Of a stretch of 64,000 nucleotides of DNA, positions 15,206 through 23,190 are shown piece after piece. The DNA lies in contig NZ_VFPD01000001.1 in NCBI RefSeq assembly GCF_006716485.1, positions 897,806 to 961,805 of the forward strand. Direction: 5' to 3'. Both the position numbers and the translations under genes were made by a program. The stretch is from Chryseobacterium aquifrigidense. Lineage in GTDB: Bacteria > Bacteroidota > Bacteroidia > Flavobacteriales > Weeksellaceae. Numbering within the stretch: position 1 is the first letter of the stretch; the number at the start of each line of letters is the position of its first letter. Under the pieces are notes generated by a model that worked only from the letters and a program-made list of their open reading frames with translations, had not been told where the DNA came from and did not search any database.

Positions 15206-16033
15206 ATGAAAGCAAAGTTACCTACTCATCTATTAGATGAAAGTTCCGAAACGGCAGTGTTGTTTATTCATGGACTAGGAGGAGGGTATTCAACATGGAA
15301 TAAATTTAGTAGTAAGTTGCATAGTATTTGGACAGAAAAAGATGCATTTTCTTTAGAATATGATAACTATTATAATTCAAGAATAAACATTCCAGGATAT
15401 ACATTTTTAATAAAGTCAATTTTTGGTAAAAGTATTGATGATTTAGCAACACATTTAAACTCTATTATTGAAACAGTATGCGAAAAATATAAGCACATAA
15501 TACTAGTTTGTCATAGTATGGGAGGGCTTGTTGCTAGAAAGTATATTATTAATAGATTGAAAGACGAAAAAAATATAGGAAAAATAAGAGCGTTAATTAC
15601 TTATGCAACACCCCATAAGGGGTCGTCATGGGCTAATTTGGCAAAAGCGATTACTCATACTCCATCAAGTCTTTTTTCATTTAATTATTTTAAGGCCTTC
15701 ATTCAAATCAAAGATTTGTCCAGAGATAGTGACTTTATTAAATCATTGAATGAAGATTGGAATAATTTAAATGTAAATTCAAAATTAGACTTCCATAGAG
15801 TTGTGGGTTTAGCAGATCCAATTGTATCTCCTGAGAGTGCTGAATATGAGAGAGATAAATTTTCTCACAGTTTTGCAGACAGGAATCATTTTACAATCAT
15901 AAAGCCTTATAAAGATATAAAGGATGGAGCATTAATGGTTACATATAATTACTTAAAAAAATTTAATGAGAAAAATGAGTTTAAAGAGCTACTAGAAGAG
16001 GATTATAGTGAAGAAGATGAATTTGAATACTAA
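15206..16033 (+). CDS. Alpha/beta hydrolase (lipase/esterase-like), last gene of the island
   Basis: This 275-residue protein has the alpha/beta hydrolase layout: oxyanion segment LFIHGLGGGYSTW (His22-Gly23), nucleophile elbow LVCHSMGGLVAR with Ser104, acid region VVGLADPIVSPESA, and His in FADRNHFTIIKP. The pattern GLGGG with HSMGG and TYATPHKGSSWA is near the DUF676/PGAP1-like lipase group acting on lipid or ester bonds. There is no signal peptide, so it is cytosolic or peripheral at the inner membrane. An acidic tail (EEDYSEEDEFEY) ends the protein. Coupling to a methyltransferase and a ParB-like protein hints at an effector that attacks membrane lipids, an inference only. Confidence 0.8.
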   Translation: MKAKLPTHLLDESSETAVLFIHGLGGGYSTWNKFSSKLHSIWTEKDAFSLEYDNYYNSRINIPGYTFLIKSIFGKSIDDLATHLNSIIETVCEKYKHIILVCHSMGGLVARKYIINRLKDEKNIGKIRALITYATPHKGSSWANLAKAITHTPSSLFSFNYFKAFIQIKDLSRDSDFIKSLNEDWNNLNVNSKLDFHRVVGLADPIVSPESAEYERDKFSHSFADRNHFTIIKPYKDIKDGALMVTYNYLKKFNEKNEFKELLEEDYSEEDEFEY

Positions 16034-16061
16034 AAAACCGCCCCAAACAGGGCGGTTTTTT
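16032..16061. terminator. Bidirectional terminator at the right end of the island
   Basis: A perfect 12-bp stem, aaaaaaccgccc/gggcggtttttt, with a 6-base loop directly overlaps the stop codon of the hydrolase gene. It also serves the minus-strand gene at 16094. Confidence 0.92.
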
Positions 16062-16093
16062 CAGTAAAAATAAATTGAAAGTTATATGTTCTG

Positions 16094-16333
16094 TTATCTT
16101 TTCTTCATACTTGTTCCGGCTAAAGAACTGATGAATACAAGGCCAAACCCGATATAAGCGGCAAATGCCGTCAGGTATATAATTAAGCTGTTAAAGCTTG
16201 GTTTTAAGGCGTATACCAACACTGAAAATGCAGCAAAACTTAACACCAGCAATAGGCTCCATACATTCAATTTTGCAGCATCTTCATTTCTCTTAAAAAT
16301 CATTTCAAAAAAGGCTCTCATCATTACTAACAT
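16094..16333 (-). CDS. Small two-helix membrane protein, unknown
   Basis: This 79-residue protein has two transmembrane helices (about residues 24-43 and 49-71) and a basic C-terminus (SMKKR). Three in-frame ATG codons (16333, 16324, 16321) compete for the start. No family is recognised. Base composition is like the ordinary chromosome, so it lies outside the AT-rich island. It is monocistronic and convergent with the hydrolase gene. Confidence 0.6.
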   Translation of the reverse strand: MLVMMRAFFEMIFKRNEDAAKLNVWSLLLVLSFAAFSVLVYALKPSFNSLIIYLTAFAAYIGFGLVFISSLAGTSMKKR

Positions 16334-17070
16334 TTTAAGGGTTATACATTAATTTATAGCATAAAGGCGCACTCATCACGGTAAAAAGAATATATTCCTT
16401 TACTGGGCTAAGGTTCACGATGACTTTGCCATTTATTTATATCGCAACACCGGGCTGAAAGTCCGGGATATTTTTGTTCTTTTTGAATCAATAAAGATTC
16501 CTGTTATTGTGATACCAGTCAGATACGGGGTGCAAAAGTGCAGTGAAAAACTAACGGGGGTTAATTAATCACGAACCCGTATCTTTTACGGCATCGTAGA
16601 AAAAAAAGGATTCATATACTAGATATGAACTTGAATCAGTGGAAAAACTGAAAATCCACAGAAAACCTTTTTTCTCATCCTTAGTGTTTTTTTAAATTTT
16701 TTCTCAATATCTTACATGCCAATATTATGCCAAAGTAAAAGTTTCGCGATTAACACTTTGTTTCACGGGATTGATGAAGCTCCTGATGAAGCGTATTTTC
16801 ATCTGTTATTTCCTTAAACAAAGAAAAATTTTCTGTTTTTAAGGGTGAGTTGTTCTAAACAAAGAAAATATTACGGTGCAATTATTTTTTATATATTTAA
16901 AATACTTTAAAATTACTTAGAACGTGCATCGGGAAAGTTTAAAAGACAGCATCAATATCTGTATAACCAATCTTTTAGGGTTGGCGAAAATTAATTGTTG
17001 GAATAGTATTTCGCCCAACTTGTTTTTCATTCTGTCTGATTTTAAAGGAGTGAATTTCACTGAACATAAT
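16334..17070. other. Gene-free, hairpin-rich stretch; candidate non-coding RNA or remnant
   Basis: No convincing protein gene is seen. Structures include a 7-bp hairpin around CCGG at 16450-16467, a perfect 9-bp inverted repeat agatacggg/cccgtatct at 16521-16529 and 16576-16584 enclosing GGGTT/AACCC, a ttcatat/atatgaa hairpin at 16611-16629, and nested tcagt/actga and gtgga/tccac stems at 16636-16659. The 9-bp pair could close a 64-nt structured RNA on either strand. It does not match tmRNA, SRP RNA, RNase P or TPP riboswitch signatures. From 16860 to 17070 the DNA is AT-rich without structure. Confidence 0.35.
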
Positions 17071-17433
17071 ATGTCCCGGAATAGGGCAAATAATTCAAAA
17101 AACTTACTCACTTTAGATTCAGCAGTGGAGATTTTACAAAAAGAGTTTAATGATCTTTATGATGTTACTCTGTATATTTTTCGGGCAAATACAAAAGAAA
17201 CTATATTAGAAATTCAATATTACAGAAAATCAAATTTTGATGCTGATTACTTTGCTGCAATAAAAAATGATCCTCCGAGGTTTCATTCGAAAATTGCAAT
17301 GCCTGGATATGCATTAGAAGGAGAGAAATTTGATGTCAATTGGGAATCTGGAGGTGGGATACATCATGTTTGGAGAAACTTTTTGTGGAGAAATTTTTTG
17401 TGTAAACGTAAAATTAAAAATCTCAAAGGATAA
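17071..17433 (+). CDS. Hypothetical protein with a duplicated C-terminal stretch
   Basis: The gene gives 120 residues from the ATG at 17071. An upstream GTG at 16924 would add 49 residues that look non-coding. The body (LDSAVEILQKEFNDLYDV, TLYIFRANTKETILEIQYYR) looks like a small alpha/beta domain, ending in IHHVWRNFLWRNFLCKRK. That repeat comes from a 15-bp tandem duplication, tggagaaaNttttttg-like units at 17371-17385 and 17386-17400. The family is not recognised. It is flanked by structured non-coding DNA on the left and a dispersed repeat on the right, so it may be a degenerating gene. Confidence 0.45.
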   Translation: MSRNRANNSKNLLTLDSAVEILQKEFNDLYDVTLYIFRANTKETILEIQYYRKSNFDADYFAAIKNDPPRFHSKIAMPGYALEGEKFDVNWESGGGIHHVWRNFLWRNFLCKRKIKNLKG

Positions 17434-17469
17434 TTTTGTAGGATATATTTTATTAATGGCATCATCATG

Positions 17470-17710
17470 TTTAATTTTAAAACACAAATGCCACAAATAT
17501 CTCGCACAAAGTTCACAAATAGAATCGTCACAATCAATTTATCAAAAAACAGGAACAATCATCTGTGTGAATCTGTGAAATCCGTGGTTATAAAAAATAA
17601 TCACTATAAGTTTTGGCTAAAGCCCTTGGGAGATAATCATAAAAGATAAACGAGGCTCGCTTGATCTAGGCTCAGGATGATAGCCCGTTCCTATTGAATT
17701 GAAATAATGA
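17470..17710 (-). repeat. Dispersed intergenic repeat, inverted diverged copy
   Basis: Read on the minus strand this stretch has the same ordered blocks as the repeats at 28.2-28.9 kb: AGGAACGGGCTATCATCCTG and GAGCCTAGATCAAGC, then GGCTTTAGCCAAAACTTATA, AACCACGGATTTCACAGATT, CACACAGATGATTG and a tail of TTTGTG-rich words. It contains no gene. The short open frames over it are not coding. Confidence 0.75.
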
Positions 17711-17729
17711 AAAGCACCATTAAAAAACA

Positions 17730-17756
17730 AAAACCGCCTCTAAAGACGGTTTTTTA
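17730..17756. terminator. Terminator after the M28 gene cluster
   Basis: AAACCG/CGGTTT with a partly paired centre is flanked by A- and T-runs. It lies directly downstream of the last minus-strand M28 gene, which stops at 17763. Confidence 0.75.
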
Positions 17757-17762
17757 TATTTG

Positions 17763-19121
17763 TTACCAGTTTTTATCAATCATGTAGATAATCTGTGTTA
17801 AAGCTGTAGCACCTAATAAAAGCTCCCTTCGGTTCACCTTTTCAAAAGTATCTTCTTCTGTATGGTGGATATCGAAATAGCGCTGAGAATCCGGCATCAA
17901 TTCAGCGGCAGGAATTCCCATGTCATGAAGCGGGTAGAGGTCTGTTCCGGAAAACCGTTCTTCAAAATTATACACTCCGTAAGGAAGGAATAGATTTGAC
18001 CAGCTTTTGATCTGATTTCTTTTGGCATCATCCATATCCAGGGCAATTCCTCTCGGTGCAAAACCTCCGGCATCTGTTTCTATCGCAAAAAGATGTTTTT
18101 CATTCTTCTCTTTTACCGTTTTACCGTATTGAATTCCGCCTTTTACTCCGTTTTCTTCATTGGCAAAGCAGACCACTCTGATGGTATGGTTATTTTGTAT
18201 TCCCAGCTTTTTAAAAGTTCTCAAAACCTCTATACTTTGAACAATTCCGGCTCCGTCATCATGAGCACCTTCACCTACATCCCAGGAATCAAGATGTCCG
18301 CCGACAACAATAACGCTCTGGTCTTTTTTACCGGTAATTTCCCCGATTACAGAATGGGAAAGCTTTTCGCCTTTCATACCGCAGTTGGAGTTAAGTTTAG
18401 CGGTGATTTTCTGGCTTTTCAGTAAAGCTTCCAGTTCGTCTGCTGTTGTGCTTCCGATAGCTACGGCCGGTATTTTGGAGACTTTGTCTTCGTAGCGCAT
18501 GGCTCCGGTGTGAGGGACATCATCAAAAGCAGAAGACAGAGATCTTACGATAGCAAATTTACCTCCTTTTTTAGCTGTTAAAGATGCTGCTGTCGTTCTG
18601 TATTTTGCAGCATCACCATAGGCTTTGAAAGTTTCTATAAAAGACTGGCTGAAAGCATAGTTGAAGAATACAATTTTATCTTTCACTTTTTCAGCTGGAA
18701 GTTTTTCATATTCTTCCATCGATTTTACCATGATGATTTCTCCAGAAACATCTTTTCCTCCGGTTCCTTCAGAGTTTCCAAGAGAAACCATTTTAAGGCT
18801 TTTCCATTTTCCATTGGAAGTCTGGATGTTTAGAGATTCTTTTCCTCTTTCCCATACCGGGATCATCACTTCCTGAAGCCATACTTTATCAGCACCGGCT
18901 TCCCTAAGTTTTTGTTCTGCCCATTTTACCGATTTTTCATAGGCTTCTGATCCGCTTAAACGGTGACCTATGTTTTTTGTAAGCTCTCGCAGCTCACTAT
19001 ATCCTTTTCCGTTGTTCAGGATTTCTGTGGAAATTTTTCTGAACTGGATAGAATCTTCTTTAGACTGGCCAAAAGCGACCATTCCAAAAAGTAATAATGA
19101 AGTTCCTAGTATCTTTTTCAT
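17763..19121 (-). CDS. Secreted M28 family zinc peptidase, paralogue 3 of a tandem triplet
   Basis: This 452-residue protein has a Sec signal (1-18, AFG|Q), a PA-domain-like insert (about 120-245) and an M28 catalytic domain. The two-zinc site is complete: His276 and Asp278 (VGGHLDSWD), Asp288 (HDDGAG), the catalytic pair Glu322-Glu323 (ANEENG), TDAGGF and the late His in DIHHTEED. It should act as an aminopeptidase or carboxypeptidase-like exopeptidase in the periplasm or outside the cell. It is the last gene of three packed head to tail, 3 bp from its closest relative (19125), with which it shares most residues. Confidence 0.92.
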   Translation of the reverse strand: MKKILGTSLLLFGMVAFGQSKEDSIQFRKISTEILNNGKGYSELRELTKNIGHRLSGSEAYEKSVKWAEQKLREAGADKVWLQEVMIPVWERGKESLNIQTSNGKWKSLKMVSLGNSEGTGGKDVSGEIIMVKSMEEYEKLPAEKVKDKIVFFNYAFSQSFIETFKAYGDAAKYRTTAASLTAKKGGKFAIVRSLSSAFDDVPHTGAMRYEDKVSKIPAVAIGSTTADELEALLKSQKITAKLNSNCGMKGEKLSHSVIGEITGKKDQSVIVVGGHLDSWDVGEGAHDDGAGIVQSIEVLRTFKKLGIQNNHTIRVVCFANEENGVKGGIQYGKTVKEKNEKHLFAIETDAGGFAPRGIALDMDDAKRNQIKSWSNLFLPYGVYNFEERFSGTDLYPLHDMGIPAAELMPDSQRYFDIHHTEEDTFEKVNRRELLLGATALTQIIYMIDKNW

Positions 19122-19124
19122 TGT

Positions 19125-20483
19125 TTACCAATTTTTGTCAATCATATAAATAAGTTGTGTCATTACCGCAGAACCCAGTAAAAGTTCTCTTCGGCTGACT
19201 TTTTCAAAAGTGTCTTCTTCGGTATGGTGAATATCAAAATAGCGTTGTGGATCTGGCACCAGTTCAGCTGTGGGAACTCCCATTTCATGAAGCGGAGCAA
19301 TATCGGATCCGGAATATTTACCTTCAAAGTTATAAACTCCATAAGGTAAAAAAAGATGTACCCAGCTTTTGATCTGGTTTTTTTGCGGTTCATCCATTTC
19401 AAGGGAAATTCCCCGTGGTGAAAAACCTCCTGCATCTGATTCTATAGCAAATATGTGCTTCTCATTGTTGTCTTTGGCAACTTTGCCATACTGTTTTCCG
19501 CCTTTCGTTCCGTTTTCTTCGTTGGCAAAACAAACTGCGCGGATGGTATGGTTATTCCCAATTCCCAATTTTTTAAAAGTTCTTAATACCTCAATACTTT
19601 GCACAATTCCGGCTCCGTCATCATGAGCACCTTCACCAACATCCCAGGAATCCAGGTGCCCACCAACAACAATAACGCTTTGGTCTTTTTTACCTGTGAT
19701 TTCCCCAATAACAGAATGGGAAAGTTTTTCGCCTTTCATTCCACAGTTTGAATTGAGTTTTGCTGTGACTTTCTGATTTTTTAATAATGCTTCAAGTTCA
19801 TCGGCTGATGTATTTCCAATTGTTATGGCAGGTACTTTGGAAATGTTTTCGTCATAGCGCATGCTTCCAGTATGGGGAACATCGTCTAAGGCAGAGGAAA
19901 GAGATCTGATGATGGCAAATTTTCCTCCTTTTTTGGCTGTTAATGAAGCTGTAGTCCTTCGGTAGGGGCTTGCATCGCGGTAAGAAATAAAAGTCTGCAC
20001 ATTTCCCTGATCAAAAGAATAGTTGAAAAACACAATTTTATCTTTCACTTTTTCAGCAGGAAGTTTGTCATATTCTTCCAGCGATTTTACCATGATGATT
20101 TCTCCGGAAACATCTTTTCCTCCTGTCCCTTCAGAGTTTCCAAGGGAAAGCATTTTTATACTTTTCCAATTTCCGGCAGAAGTTCTGATGTGTAATGATT
20201 CTTTTCCTCTTACCCAAACCGGAATCATCACGTCCTGAAGCCATACTTTATCAGCTCCGGCATCACGAAGTTTCTGCGCTGCCCATTGTACCGATTTTTC
20301 ATAGGCTTCAGATCCGCTTAAACGGTGGCCTATCGTTTTGGTAAGCTCTCTCAGTTCATTGTATCCTTTTCCGTTGTTCAGAATTTCAGTGGAAATTTTT
20401 CTGAACTGGATGGAATCTTCTTTAGACTGCCCAAAAGCAGCCAGTCCAAAAAGCAATAATGAAGTTCCTAGTATCTTTTTCAT
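19125..20483 (-). CDS. Secreted M28 family zinc peptidase, paralogue 2 of a tandem triplet
   Basis: This 452-residue protein is collinear over its full length with the next gene and visibly very similar, including the same signal (MKKILGTSLLLFG) and identical motifs: VGGHLDSWD, GAHDDGAG, FANEENG, SDAGGF and DIHHTEED. All zinc and catalytic residues are present. The differences cluster in the PA-like insert and around NVQTFISYRDASPYRR, which may alter substrate choice. A recent duplication explains the pair. It is expected to be exported and to trim peptides as food or during envelope turnover. Confidence 0.92.
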   Translation of the reverse strand: MKKILGTSLLLFGLAAFGQSKEDSIQFRKISTEILNNGKGYNELRELTKTIGHRLSGSEAYEKSVQWAAQKLRDAGADKVWLQDVMIPVWVRGKESLHIRTSAGNWKSIKMLSLGNSEGTGGKDVSGEIIMVKSLEEYDKLPAEKVKDKIVFFNYSFDQGNVQTFISYRDASPYRRTTASLTAKKGGKFAIIRSLSSALDDVPHTGSMRYDENISKVPAITIGNTSADELEALLKNQKVTAKLNSNCGMKGEKLSHSVIGEITGKKDQSVIVVGGHLDSWDVGEGAHDDGAGIVQSIEVLRTFKKLGIGNNHTIRAVCFANEENGTKGGKQYGKVAKDNNEKHIFAIESDAGGFSPRGISLEMDEPQKNQIKSWVHLFLPYGVYNFEGKYSGSDIAPLHEMGVPTAELVPDPQRYFDIHHTEEDTFEKVSRRELLLGSAVMTQLIYMIDKNW

Positions 20484-20485
20484 TG

Positions 20486-21889
20486 TTACCAGTTTTTATC
20501 AACCATAAAGATCATCTGTGTGATGGCAACCGCTCCGAGAAGAAGTTCCCGTTTATTGACTTTGTCAAAAGTATCCTGCTCAGAGTGGTGATAATCAAAA
20601 TATCTCTGAGTGTCTACTACAAGTTCTGCTAAAGGAATATCCAGTTTTTTTAAAGGTGAAATATCCTGAATAGCTTCTGTCTGGTCGAAGTCATAAACGC
20701 CATACGGAAGAAAATATTCTTTCCAGGGATATACCAGTCTCCGTCTTTGAGGTGACATATCTAAAGAGAATCCTCGTGGAGAATATCCTCCGGCATCAGT
20801 TCCTAAGGCAAATACATGTTTTTCGTCTTTCTTTTTTACGTACGCTGCATACATCTCACGGCCTTGTCCTCCGTTTTCACTGTTGGCATACAAGACGACG
20901 CGTATGGTGTGATTATTTTCATATCCAAGAGCTTTGAGCGTTCTTAGCACTTCGATACACTGCACAACTCCTGTTCCGTCATCCACTGCACCTTCACCAA
21001 TATCCCATGAATCAAGCTGGGCACCTAAAACAATTACTTTAGAATCTTTTTTGCCGCCAATTTCAGCAATAATATTGGGATTTGTAGTGTCGCCTTTAGA
21101 TTCGGCGGTCATGTTGATTTTTGCTGTGACTTTTTGTTTCTTTAAGGTTTTTTCCAATTCATCTGCTGATCTTACTCCAATTGATAATGCCGGAATTTTA
21201 ACTTTATCATCAGGTTCGTAATAAATCATCTTAGCATGTGGAGTATCGTCATTAGCAGTGGTGAGTGATCTTATAATTAATGCTTTTGCACCTGTTTTAG
21301 CAATTACGGAAGCGGAAATTAATTTTGATTTTGCGGTCTGCAAATAGGAATCGCTGGTATTAATAATCTTCGGATCCATAGGAATATTTACGAAAACTAT
21401 TTTGTCTTTTAGTTGTCCTATTGACATGGCATTAAGCTCTGTGGTGGAATTGATTAAAACGATTTCCCCTACCAGATCCTTTCCGCCTGTTCCCTCAGAG
21501 TTTCCAAAAGAAAGCATTCTGATGTTTTTCCAATCTCCATTTCCGGATCTGATTTGTAAAGATTCTTTTCCTCTGATCCAGACGGGTGCTTTCGCCTCCT
21601 GTCTCCAGATCATATTAATGCCAATTTCCTTGAATTTTTTTTCTGCCCATTCTACAGCTTTGGTATAACCGGGAGTTGCACTAAACCGTGGACCAATTCT
21701 TTTGGTAAGTTCCCCGAGGTTATCATAAGCAGTGCCGTTGGTCATAATTTCATCTGAAATTTTTCTGAATTCATCATGATAATTGAATCTGGCAACAGTT
21801 CCTTTTTTTGCCGGGCTTTTTTGTGGTTTTTTTTGAGAAAATAAAAATCCACTCAAAAAGAGTGGAAGTATAATGAATATTTTTTTCAT
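20486..21889 (-). CDS. M28-like secreted protein that has lost catalytic residues
   Basis: This 467-residue protein, first in the tandem triplet, has a Sec signal (ending LFS|Q), a short Lys/Pro-rich linker (20-33) and the same fold. Two key positions differ from its neighbours: the zinc His of GGHLDSWD is Gln291 (GAQLDSWD) and the catalytic Glu of NEENG is Ser337 (NSENG). The bridging Asp region AVDDGTG, TDAGGY and YHHSEQD remain. With one zinc ligand and the general base missing it is probably inactive as a peptidase, perhaps a peptide-binding or regulatory partner. The frame is intact and the rest well conserved, which argues against simple decay. Confidence 0.88.
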   Translation of the reverse strand: MKKIFIILPLFLSGFLFSQKKPQKSPAKKGTVARFNYHDEFRKISDEIMTNGTAYDNLGELTKRIGPRFSATPGYTKAVEWAEKKFKEIGINMIWRQEAKAPVWIRGKESLQIRSGNGDWKNIRMLSFGNSEGTGGKDLVGEIVLINSTTELNAMSIGQLKDKIVFVNIPMDPKIINTSDSYLQTAKSKLISASVIAKTGAKALIIRSLTTANDDTPHAKMIYYEPDDKVKIPALSIGVRSADELEKTLKKQKVTAKINMTAESKGDTTNPNIIAEIGGKKDSKVIVLGAQLDSWDIGEGAVDDGTGVVQCIEVLRTLKALGYENNHTIRVVLYANSENGGQGREMYAAYVKKKDEKHVFALGTDAGGYSPRGFSLDMSPQRRRLVYPWKEYFLPYGVYDFDQTEAIQDISPLKKLDIPLAELVVDTQRYFDYHHSEQDTFDKVNKRELLLGAVAITQMIFMVDKNW

Positions 21890-21943
21890 TTTTTATTTAC
21901 TTATCTTTTCCGTTGATAAAAGTAGGGAAAAAATAGGAATTTA

Positions 21944-23188
21944 TTAAGGTTTCATATCGTACATTAAAAGGGCTGTAATTAATTTCGGCTCAATAAATGT
22001 ACATTTTGGAGGCATACTTAATTTTAGATCTGAAATTTTAATCATATCATTAAAACTTACAGGATAAATTCCGAAACCGACCTTACCTTCTCCGTTGTCT
22101 ACTTTTTCTTTTAAAAGATTGATTCCGTTAATGTTGGAAGTTCCTTTTACGTAAGAAATAAGTTCAGAGCTATCCGGATCTTCAATTTTAAGGATACTTT
22201 TGAAAATATACTTGTCTAAAAGATGGTGATCCAGATTATCCAGAGACATTTCTTTGGAACGAAGATCATGCTTTACGTGAAGAGAGTAGAATTTTCCATC
22301 CATATACATTGAGATATGGAATTTCTGAGAAGGGTAGTAGGATGCTTCTCCTTTTTCGTGAATCAGAAAATATTTATCAAGTTCTTTCAGGAAATCTGCC
22401 GGTGAAATACCATTCAGGTCATGTAAAATTCTGTTGTAGTCATGAATCTTTATTGACTGGTTGGAAACAATAAAACTGTATACAAAGTTGTAAAGCTCTG
22501 TACCATTATGTTTTTTATTTTTCTCCTTATGGTATTTTGCGTTGATTGCCGTGGAACCAATTCTGTGGTGTCCGTCAGCAATATAAAACGAATCAATCTG
22601 ATCAATCACTTCTTTAAACTGCTGCAGCTTCAGACGGTTGTCTATTCTCCAGATTTTATGTCTGATACCCATAGAATCTACATGATTAAAGATAGGAACA
22701 TTTTTTTCCTCATGGTTCATCAGCAATTCAATTTTTGAATTGGCAGGATAGGTAAGAAGTACTGGTTCTGCCTGCAGGTTTACTTTTTCAAGGTAGTGGG
22801 CCAGTTTTTCCTTTTTCTGTGGAATGGTACTTTCATGTCTCTTGATTTTTCCATTCCAGAAATCTTCAATACTTGCCAATCCCAGAAGTCCTCTGAACAT
22901 CTGCTTGTTGGGGTAGATCTGCTCATAAAGATAGTAGGCTGAATTGTCCTGGACCAATTTCTTTTCTTCCAGAAGTTCTTCAAATGTAGAACGGATCTTT
23001 CGCAGATTCCGGTCAATATCTTTAGATTTACTTACAACATAGGGTTTAATCATATTGATGTAAGTATTTTCAACTTGAGCTTTCTCTGCAATCTCTTCCT
23101 GGGTGAAATTATCCAGTGGATGGGTAGGGAAAGTACTCTCAAAGTCTCTATGAGGTCTTATTCCACGGAAAGGTTTAAAAACAGGCAT
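21944..23188 (-). CDS. DUF1015 family protein, serine-biosynthesis neighbour
   Basis: This 414-residue cytosolic protein starts with MPVFKPFRGIRPHRDF, typical of DUF1015 (COG4198). It carries FYIADGHHRIGSTAINAKYH, with DGHHR at 205-209, resembling the ligand loop of ParB/sulfiredoxin-fold proteins. It ends the serC-serA-DUF1015 series, with only 2 bp between serA and this gene, so it is cotranscribed with serine synthesis. ParB/Srx-fold free-serine kinases (SerK, SbnI) are known, so a role in phosphoserine metabolism is plausible but is inference. The start lies right after the serA stop. Confidence 0.82.
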   Translation of the reverse strand: MPVFKPFRGIRPHRDFESTFPTHPLDNFTQEEIAEKAQVENTYINMIKPYVVSKSKDIDRNLRKIRSTFEELLEEKKLVQDNSAYYLYEQIYPNKQMFRGLLGLASIEDFWNGKIKRHESTIPQKKEKLAHYLEKVNLQAEPVLLTYPANSKIELLMNHEEKNVPIFNHVDSMGIRHKIWRIDNRLKLQQFKEVIDQIDSFYIADGHHRIGSTAINAKYHKEKNKKHNGTELYNFVYSFIVSNQSIKIHDYNRILHDLNGISPADFLKELDKYFLIHEKGEASYYPSQKFHISMYMDGKFYSLHVKHDLRSKEMSLDNLDHHLLDKYIFKSILKIEDPDSSELISYVKGTSNINGINLLKEKVDNGEGKVGFGIYPVSFNDMIKISDLKLSMPPKCTFIEPKLITALLMYDMKP

Positions 23189-23190
23189 AT

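Noticed and set aside
16450..16470. RNase P-like GAAAGTCCGGG word
   Set aside because: Only a short match; the surrounding conserved RNase P core is missing.
16521..16584. TPP-like riboswitch because of CGGGGTGC
   Set aside because: CTGAGA and ACCTGATC elements are absent and no thiamine gene follows.
17330..17649. Short open frames over the repeat after the hypothetical gene
   Set aside because: They follow repeat blocks, are not conserved-looking and change frame between repeat copies.
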